NCBI RefSeq assembly: GCF_016545825.1
Contig: NC_052622.1
Span: 5,027,001-5,091,000, forward strand
DNA: 64,000 bases
Direction: 5' to 3'
DNA from: Eucalyptus grandis
Lineage: Eukaryota; Streptophyta; Magnoliopsida; Myrtales; Myrtaceae
Below, piece after piece: positions 57,230-64,000 of the stretch. The first letter of the stretch is position 1; each line of letters begins with the position of its first letter. The position numbers and the translations under genes are program-made. The notes under the pieces were generated by a model. That model was not told the DNA's origin, made no database searches, and was given only the letters and a program-made list of their open reading frames with translations.

Positions 57230-57870
57230 CATGCAGTAGAGAGGAATCAGACTGGTGCACACTGCCTGCAAAAGGCATAAACTGTACCGGCAATTCTTTT
57301 GTACTTGCGCTCAAACTATATTCTCTCAGCTTCATATTCCACATTGCATCTTGAACCTTGGTGTAAATCTAATCACATGAATCGACAAAACCCATATGAT
57401 CATCTGGCTATGGGATCAATTACATTCAGTAATGGAGATTTAACCCATGGACAAGAGTAGGCATGTAGGCATGCATTTCAAGTCATGGCAGTTGAAGCCG
57501 TAAAGCTCACCTGGCATGTCTGATATACAGGATATCAACTCCAGTGAGAAGATGGTTGAGGGGGCTTGGGAAAGAAGAGGAAAGTTATGATCCTTAAGGT
57601 GAAAGTTGAAAAGGGTTTCTCAATTGCCCTGCTTCGGTAGACCTGCAAAGATCGTGACGTCAAGATCAAATTAGACATAAAGCCTAGAAGATATAGTAAC
57701 ATCAACAAGCAAAAGATGCACTGAGAAGAGTTGTATATAAAAATTTATGAGACACAATACATACGCATACAGCTAGATTTCTGTTGCCAATCAGCAGATT
57801 CTGTAAGAAGTGGGAATACCAAATTCAACTGCTTTTGAAACCTCAGTCACCATACCGTAGTTTAATTTGG
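57230..57870 (-). pseudogene. Exon-like stretches of an unrecognised gene (module 3 copy)
   Basis: Counterpart of 34760-35353. The frame from 57344 downward reads MWNMKLREYSLSASTKELPV. The MVTEVSKAVEF-like piece near 57855-57795 and the exon-2-like piece near 57640-57510 are present but changed. No domain is recognised. It lies just 3' of POP5-B on the same strand. Confidence 0.35.
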
Positions 57871-58108
57871 AATATCAAGTGTGTATGCTGTCCAGTGATA
57901 ATTCATGACATTTATAACCACTCCAAAGAAACAAGGACAAGATTCTTGCCAACAGCCAACATATACACCACTTAGAGATTCAGCTCAGGCGCTTGAATTA
58001 CACGCTACTGCATTGAAACTTGAAATATCATATAAAAGGAAAAAAGAATACAACAATTGCACAGATCATACCAGCCAAAGGTATGTACACTATACAAGGG
58101 CAGCGCTC

Positions 58109-59159
58109 CTAGTGCTCCAAAATTTTAATCTTTTCTTGGCAGTTGTGCATCTGCTGAACCACCTCGGGTGAGAGACGAGACCTGGAGACAAGCTTGTACT
58201 GCTCAAACTTCAACTCATCACACTTCAAGGCAGCTTTTTTACAGGCCTTGATGCTTCCTGGCACCAATAGAAATCTCACCCAATTAGCTTCCAGCAAAAG
58301 ATCTCACTCTTTCCATCAAATAATTTTGCACATCATGGTCAGACGAAAAGAAATATGAGCTAACAACCTCATGAAATTTTTCCCAATCTGCTAGAAAATC
58401 ATGCTAGTATCACAATAACAGCACTGCAAATTCGGCACCCATTATGCTTTCAAAGTTCAAGCTTCAGTTAATGTGACTTGTGTAAAAAAAGAAAAAAAAA
58501 AAAAAACACAGTTCAAGAATCCAGGCGGTATTGTTCTTTTGTTAAGAAGGATTGAGACAAGATATTTTTACAAAAGCCGATCCCACTAAGCTAATCCGCT
58601 TACAATCGCCAGTAGGAGAATAAAGCGTTAATTTCATGATTCAATTTCAACGAGTAATGGATGAATTTTTGTGCTATTCAGCATCCGGGTCGACACTCGT
58701 TCGACTCACCGCTCAAGTCGAGTAAATTAAACAGCACCGGGCAATTTCCGACGCTCGTGACCAAGGTGATCGCAGCCCAAACTTTCTGGTGCTCCTCCCT
58801 AGAAGCTCTGATGATGCAAAGCTTCGTGATGGGATTTACATACTTCACTGCACGAAAGATCACAACTACTTAGGTTGACCATGACCGAATCGCAGAACTT
58901 GGTAGCGAAGTAACACAGAATTCAACCTCCAAACACCTGCTGATTCCAGGATACGAGGGATCCCATAAAGAAGGAAGAGTACCTTGAAAGGATCCGAGAG
59001 ACGAAGCGAGGCCGCACTCCCGAAGTTCACGAGGATGCTGTCCCGTATCGCTTTGGATACGTTGAATTGAGTGAGTATGATGGGGTCATCCACCCCGAGC
59101 TCTCGATTCGGATCCAGGAAAACCTCCATCACCATGTACCGGTCCTTGAATCCCACCAT
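58109..59159 (-). pseudogene. POP5: POP5-B: frameshifted copy of POP5
   Basis: Same three-exon layout as POP5-A: exons 58983-59159, 58710-58847 and 58109-58257, with all splice sites kept. Exon 1 has CCC at 59019-59021 where POP5-A has CCCC, a one-base loss within the NFGECGL codons. Exon 1 thus becomes exactly 59 codons and the first codon of exon 2 reads TGA, ending the protein there. Exons 2 and 3 remain otherwise sound, and exon 3 keeps KACKKAALK. Either a young pseudogene or a homopolymer sequencing error; if an error, this copy would be functional and arguably closer to the family consensus than POP5-A. Confidence 0.8.
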
Positions 59160-59254
59160 GATCTTCGGCCCCACCGCGACGGCCGCCTCCGCCGTTTCAA
59201 AACCCTAGCTACGCAGAGAGTCCTTGAAGAAGAAGGTGGGGGCGTTTGACGGTT

Positions 59255-60255
59255 CTATGAGCAAGAAGAACCGGACCGAGCCGGATCCGGTAAGTATCGG
59301 CTCGGTCCCGGTTCCAGGTGTGGACCCATCCACCGACCGGACCGATAGCATCTTTTATTTTTTTCTAATTTTTATTATTAGAAAAATGAAAACCGAAACT
59401 AGTTATATTTTATCCGAAGAACCCTAATTACTCGGTGCGACAAACAAAGAGCCTGTTTTTCGACAAAGTAGAAGACGGCCAAGTTGCGAATCGAAGCGTG
59501 GACGCAGTGGATTTAAAACCGAACAAAAGAAGAATGGAGACCAATGGAGGTTGAGGGAGATCAGAGAACTGGAGAAAACCCCAAATCGGCAGGGCGGACG
59601 ACTACGTGTTCCGAAACCTCCAAGCCACCCATCCGGACTGCTCAACCAGTACCCAACGGAGAAAGATCAAAGACTGAGTCGGTGAGAGATTCAGCAGATC
59701 GAAGGGCAATGGGATGGAGATGGAGATGGAGAGATGGAGGGGGAGTCGCAAACGATCTCTCAACACCTCGCGCGCCAATCGAACTCGCCGTCCATATCCT
59801 GCTGATCCTCGCCCGCAGTTCTCTGCTTCGCCATCACGAATGATCGTCTTTTTTCCTCCTCCCGGCCACGAGGGAACCGGACAGGACCGATTCCGGTCCG
59901 ATTCGGATCAGGACCAGGTGGGCCGTTCCGGTTAAACCGGCCCACCACCCCTAATTTTTATGGCCCATTGGGCCTTTTACAGAAAAGCTCGATTGGGTGA
60001 AGCGAGTTTGGGCCTGACTTTCCCCCGAGCGAGCGAGCCCTCGAAGGCCCACCGTCCATCTCGGCGCCCGTTCAACAAGTCCAGTTGACCGGGCGCGCTT
60101 TTCTCTCCGTCCACGACGCGGACGGCGACACGCGGAGGGCGCGGATAGGGCGAGACCGTTCAAAAGTCCACGCACGCCCCCCTTCATTTCCGCCCTATCA
60201 GGACGCAAAACGAATAAAGAAAGAAAAACAAGAAAAACACGTTGGAATAGAGCGG
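59255..60255. other. POP5-B upstream region, hAT-like CCGG repeats
   Basis: Paralogous to 36755-37760. GAACCGGACCGAGCCGGATC near 59269 and a right edge GGCCCACCACCCCTAATTT near 59939 resemble a GGTTCCGG hAT element. Frames on both strands do not agree with module 2, so no gene is called. Confidence 0.4.
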
Positions 60256-60414
60256 GGGAGAGACGTTAGACACGTCACAGTGAACGCCGGTTGATATTTC
60301 CGCTTTATATTATTATCCACTATCTTTTTCCTTTTCGCTTTTCTTTTTTATTTTATTTTATTATTGATTTATTTTTTTGGGGGGAGGAGAAGGCATTATT
60401 CCCACTAAATGGGG

Positions 60415-60768
60415 GTGGTATCCGATCTGACAAATTCACCCCTTCATTTCGCACGAATTTCACTCGCATTTCATTTCTATCTACTTCTCTCTAATCTCGT
60501 CTGTTGTCTCTCTCTCTCTCTCTCTCACAGTTCTTCGTCAACGTCACGAGAAGAAAGAGAGGGACGAGCCTTCCCCTGGGGCCCCTCCTCCCCCGCCCCT
60601 CCTCCCTCTATAAATACTCCGTTCACTCCTCGTCCCCTCGCTGCTTTGCTTTCAGGTTAGAGAGAGAAAGAGGTTAGAGAGAGAGAGGAGAGAGGGGAAG
60701 AAGAGGGAGGCGCTGTCCTTGTTGGGTTCCGAGGAGGAGGCCGAGGCGTTCCGTGGCTCGACGAGCTG
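60415..60768 (+). promoter_or_regulatory. Promoter and non-coding exon 1 of the Cys/His-rich gene
   Basis: TATAAATA at 60609-60616 is a clear TATA box. A (CT)n run lies at 60508-60527. Exon 1 would start roughly 30 bp after the box and end at the donor GTGAGT (60769). No ATG-started long frame lies in the exon, so it is 5' UTR. This is the source or best-preserved version of the copies at 15875-19425 and 28000-28370; in those the TATA box is changed to CTATAATCA. Confidence 0.75.
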
Positions 60769-61226
60769 GTGAGTGGCCTCTCGTTTCTGGGTTCGGTCGG
60801 ATTTTTCATGTGATTTCTGTGGTCTTCTTTCTTTCTGGCCATGGTGACGTGTGTTCGGCCGTTGAATTTGTTGGGTTCTGGTCGTGTTGCCCTGAAGAGG
60901 GTCTTCGTTTCTGTCGTGTGTCTTGTCCGTGCGATGCTTTTTGGGCATCTTTTGCCTTGGAACGATTCTGTTCTGCCAGTTGCGCGCTCGTGTGGCGTAG
61001 ATCTGGTGGGGAAACCTTAGCTGGTGTTTCTAATTATGGGTTGGTGATGGAGGAGAGGATAAAATTGCCTTTTTTGAGACCGGGTCTGCGAGGATTAGCC
61101 ATTTGAGTTGGCGCTGCGATTGTGGTTCGAGGAGAAATTGACCAATCTCTGCTTTTTATTACCCCCCTCTGAGTCTCCATGGAGAAATTTGAGATTTTGG
61201 CTAAATTTTGTCTGTTCAGCTTTCAG

Positions 61227-61265
<39 letters not shown>

Positions 61266-61617
61266 GATGGTGTCCAGTATAAATAAAGAGAGCAGCTGGG
61301 ACCTGTATTTGCCTTTTTTAGCCTCTGAATAGCTCTGTCTTCTCCAGCTATTGCTTATAATCTGCGACCCTTTGAGCTTTCCCTGCTCATTCTCCCACCC
61401 TCTCGGTCTCTCTTTCATTTCCTCCATTATTGCCCATATTATGTTTTATTAGATGACAAAAAGCACTCGGATGCCTTGAGGTCGTGGAAGGCGATGATGA
61501 TGATGCGAGTGGTGAAAGATAAAACGATAATAGACCTGAGAATTTGACAGCTTTCTACGCCATTTAGCCTTTTGTGGAGAGTTTGATCATTTTTTCGTGA
61601 TTTGTTGGGCTCTGCAG
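60769..61617 (+). other. 5'-UTR intron of the Cys/His-rich gene
   Basis: Runs from the GTGAGT donor to CTCTGCAG (61610-61617), leaving a short UTR before the ATG at 61691; an alternative acceptor TTTCTAG ends at 61678. It holds the CT run at 61227-61263. Its first ~250 bp are copied in the promoter array and its second half at 41845-42170 and 45528-45720. Long leader introns often raise expression in plants, but that is not shown here. Confidence 0.55.
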
Positions 61618-61690
61618 AACATTTCCGGGGGAAGGTGTTAACGTTTGGGATATAGTCTTGGAGTTAAGAAGTTTCTAGTCGAAGGAAGCA

Positions 61691-62128
61691 ATGGAGGTAT
61701 GTGGCAAATCCATCGTAGCAGGGGCTGGAAATATTATTTATCTGTCAACTATTTTAGGCCGGGATGGGCCTATTCCAGTCCACAAATGCGATCGGAAATG
61801 CCAAAACGAACATGTTTGTGGAAACATGTACCTTTGTAAACTGACAGGACTGACACACATCTGTGACAAGAATTGTAACCAGAGGATTTTGTATGATAAC
61901 CATAGTTCACTTTGCCTAGCAAGCGGCAAGATTTTCCCCCTAACACCAACTGAGGAACAGGCTGTGAGAGGCGTCCGTAGGAAGCTTGATGCTGAAAGTT
62001 CTTCCTCCGAAAGCTGCGCATTTAAGCGCAGGCGTGATGCACAGCTTCATCCTTCTCCATTTGAGAGATCCTTCTCTGCTGTCAGTCCTATCTGCAGCCA
62101 AGTTGGAGACGGGATGGACATGAGCTAG
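61691..62128 (+). CDS. Conserved Cys/His-rich small protein, function unknown
   Basis: Single coding exon, 145 aa, start in good context (AGCAATGGAGG). Residues 31-75 form a dense metal-binding-like pattern: H31, C33, C37, H41, C43, C49, H56, C58, C62 and C75, with short CxxxC and HxC spacings. FPLTPTEEQAVRG follows, then basic runs (RRK at 96-98, KRRR at 112-115) that could be nuclear-localisation signals, and a Ser-rich C terminus ending DGMDMS. It recalls zinc-ribbon or treble-clef small nuclear proteins, and I believe it belongs to a conserved plant family of unknown function, but I cannot name it. Intact promoter, leader intron and open frame all argue it is active. Confidence 0.75.
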   Translation: MEVCGKSIVAGAGNIIYLSTILGRDGPIPVHKCDRKCQNEHVCGNMYLCKLTGLTHICDKNCNQRILYDNHSSLCLASGKIFPLTPTEEQAVRGVRRKLDAESSSSESCAFKRRRDAQLHPSPFERSFSAVSPICSQVGDGMDMS

Positions 62129-63500
62129 ATTATAAATAATTGTCTTTATGCTATGTTGCTTCTGGAACATTTTGTCCTTTCGTTGAACTTATGTCGAAGA
62201 ACTTAATGCGGATACTTAAAAAATGGCAGGCTTGATATATCCTGCCTTTTGTAGGAGGACTTTATTTCTATGGTTGTTTAATGCAATCTTACCTAACTAT
62301 TTCTAGATTAATTCTCTCTCCTGTAGTCTGACTTTGATACCAATATTGTAGCTGAACTCTCTCTCTCATTGTACTACAGTTTCTGAACTGTAACTATCGC
62401 ATGGTGCCTCTGGTCAATGCGGCCATTGTTGTAGCATCTTTAATCGTTATTCACTCTTTTCCGTTACTCCTCTTCTTTTCTTGATGATGTTTTCCCTTTC
62501 TTTTCCAGATTGAGTGGGTACAGGGAGGAAGGTTATATGTAATGTAAAAAGTGTAGAAGAGATTATTAACTGATAGCTCTTACCTCTTATTTTAATTTTA
62601 TCTGTTGTATTTCAGATGTGTAATGGTTATAATCCTTTGGTTTGTCAAATTTGACCACTGTTCACCCATGCAGGGCTGCTTTTCCAAGTTCCCACATCAA
62701 GGGCAATATAGAATTGGTGTATGGTTGAAACTTGGCTTTATTATTTAATGCATGTTATGTGTACTCTATGAGTGTGTGGGAGGAGGGAGGGAGAGAGAGA
62801 GAGAGAGCGAGCGAGCGAGCAAGCAGTAATTTGTCTTTTAAGTCTTTTCTTTCAGTTGCATTTCATGTTTATCCTTGGCTGTTTTTTCTTGGGTGTTGAT
62901 GTTCTACATGGTAATTTTGCAGGGTTGAAGCATGTGCACTTTCAGGAGAGTTTTAACTAATCTGTTGAATATTGATGAATGATCTATTTTCCTCTAAATT
63001 TTCTGAAGTTTAAAGGTCTGGAGCTTTTAGTTTATTTGTGTTCATTTCTCGTGTGTAGGTAATTGATTCCCCAGTGGCAGTCATGCAGAGTTTTCACTCA
63101 GGAAGATGGGCGAGGACAGTGCAGATTGTGGTGTCCTGATATCCAAATACCGGGTGGACTTAATGGAGAGGAATGAAAATGTGTATGATCTTTTTCCGGG
63201 TGGCTTCTAAAGCTTTGAATCATGTGTGGCAACCGAGAAATGCTGGGAATTGTTCTGGAGTTTGTATTTTTCAGCACAAATAATTCCAAATGCTTGAGAA
63301 CGGAAACTTCAAGGCTCCTACTTGGCTGCTTTTGGACATCTCTGCTTGTGTTGCAAACATTTTCTCTGGTGGACTATTGACAGTTTGGTTAAGGTCGGTG
63401 CCCCATCTTTGGGAAGCCAGAGAAGTGTACGTCCCAAGAAATCCAGTGGAGAGTTAGGTTACTTTCTAACAGCAACAGCAACGCTACTGGAACCCATCTA
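62129..63500 (+). other. 3' flank of the Cys/His-rich gene
   Basis: No further coding exon is identifiable. GA/GC runs near 62788-62822 and a splice-acceptor-like GTGTAG near 63053 could belong to an alternatively spliced 3' UTR. A 62-codon frame (62772-62960) is translation of a simple repeat. Confidence 0.4.
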
Positions 63501-63503
63501 TCT

Positions 63504-63875
63504 GTATATGCACATAAATAGTTACTTTTTGCCTTCATTTGAGTTCAAGAGTTTCTGAATCTTTGTGGGTTCCTTGCTCTGCTGACTTGTATTTAATTTG
63601 CAAAAGTTTGGTTTGTGCTGGGGTATTGCTCGACCAAGCTTCTGCTGACCCTGGAAAATGAACTGTGAAAGTCAAACCAAGCTCAATTTGTACATGCACA
63701 TAAAGAGTTACTTTTGCCTTCATTTGAGTTCAAGAGTTGCTGAATCTTTGTGGGTTGCCTGGTTTGCTGACTCGTATTTAATCCGCAGCAGTTTGGTTTG
63801 CACTGGGGTCTTTGCTCAACCAAGCTTCGGCTGACCCTGGAAAATGAACTGTGAAAGTCAACCAAGCGCAATTTG
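63504..63875. repeat. Tandem duplication of a ~187-bp unit
   Basis: Bases 63504-63690 (starting TATATGCACATAAATAG) and 63691-63875 (TACATGCACATAAAGAG) align throughout with about a dozen differences. Shared blocks include GCCTTCATTTGAGTTCAAGAG and CCTGGAAAATGAACTGTGAA. No coding role seen. Confidence 0.85.
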
Positions 63876-64000
63876 TTCTGTGTTACGAAAACAACCACCC
63901 CCATACCCCCAAAACGAAAAACAATCCCAAGCAAAATCATGTATCAGTTCTCTGTTCAATCTGTATTTGTTCTTAAAACTATCTGGTCTGATGTATGCAG

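Larger units (their letters stand above)
46600..60255. repeat. Module copy 3: ANK3 - intergenic - POP5-B
   Basis: Parallels module 2 throughout once the 5.57-kb gypsy element (46856-52426) and a SINE (56710-56972) are removed. It ends near 60255, just before the promoter of the intact Cys/His-rich gene. Confidence 0.85.

Noticed and set aside
1..64000. CRISPR arrays, bacterial operons or organelle genes.
   Set aside because: No regular spacer arrays, Shine-Dalgarno-linked gene strings or recognisable plastid or mitochondrial genes; introns and transposons are plant nuclear in type.

Overview
The window is nuclear DNA from a flowering plant. Genes carry short GT-AG introns, and the rest is dense in LTR elements, a LINE, a tRNA-derived SINE, MULE- and hAT-type miniature elements and CT microsatellites. 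The style of the repeats and the clustered ankyrin-PGG genes suggest a woody dicot, perhaps Myrtaceae; that placement is inference only.

Genes I can support: three four-exon ankyrin-repeat/PGG membrane-protein genes on the + strand (ANK1 19821-22299, ANK2 29148-31688, ANK3 52428-54927); the RNase P/MRP subunit gene POP5 on the - strand as one intact copy (35605-36658), one frameshifted copy (58109-59159) and one exon-2 fragment (11029-11600); and a short Cys/His-rich protein gene of unknown function at 61691-62128 with a TATA box and a 5'-UTR intron.

Layout: 1-5 kb holds tandem and dispersed copies of a 250-500 bp repeat with unrecognised exon-like pieces. 5.3-10.3 kb holds degenerate copia remains and a hAT MITE. 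11-12.2 kb holds the POP5 fragment. 12.6-16 kb holds inverted-repeat elements. 15.9-19.4 kb is a tandem array of copies of the promoter, first exon and early intron of the Cys/His-rich gene. Then come three copies of one module, ANK(+), conserved intergenic DNA, POP5(-): about 19.4-25.2 kb (cut off at a LINE), 28.7-37.8 kb and 46.6-60.3 kb. The intact Cys/His-rich gene follows the third module, and partial copies of its 5' region lie between modules. The ancestral tandem unit was therefore probably ANK - POP5 - 5' region of the Cys/His-rich gene.

The most striking feature is a 5.57 kb Ty3/gypsy chromovirus-type element (46856-52426) inserted exactly at the start codon of ANK3. The original ANK3 promoter lies on its far side, and the 3' LTR abuts the ANK3 ATG. 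Comparing the three modules also exposes filled and empty sites for a MULE-type MITE, a SINE and a long inverted-repeat element. ANK1 has a 55-bp tandem duplication that rewrites its C terminus. ANK-PGG proteins of this type (the ACD6/ITN1/BDA1 class) are known in stress and immune signalling, so the cluster looks like a young, rearranging, defence-type locus with a housekeeping gene carried along.
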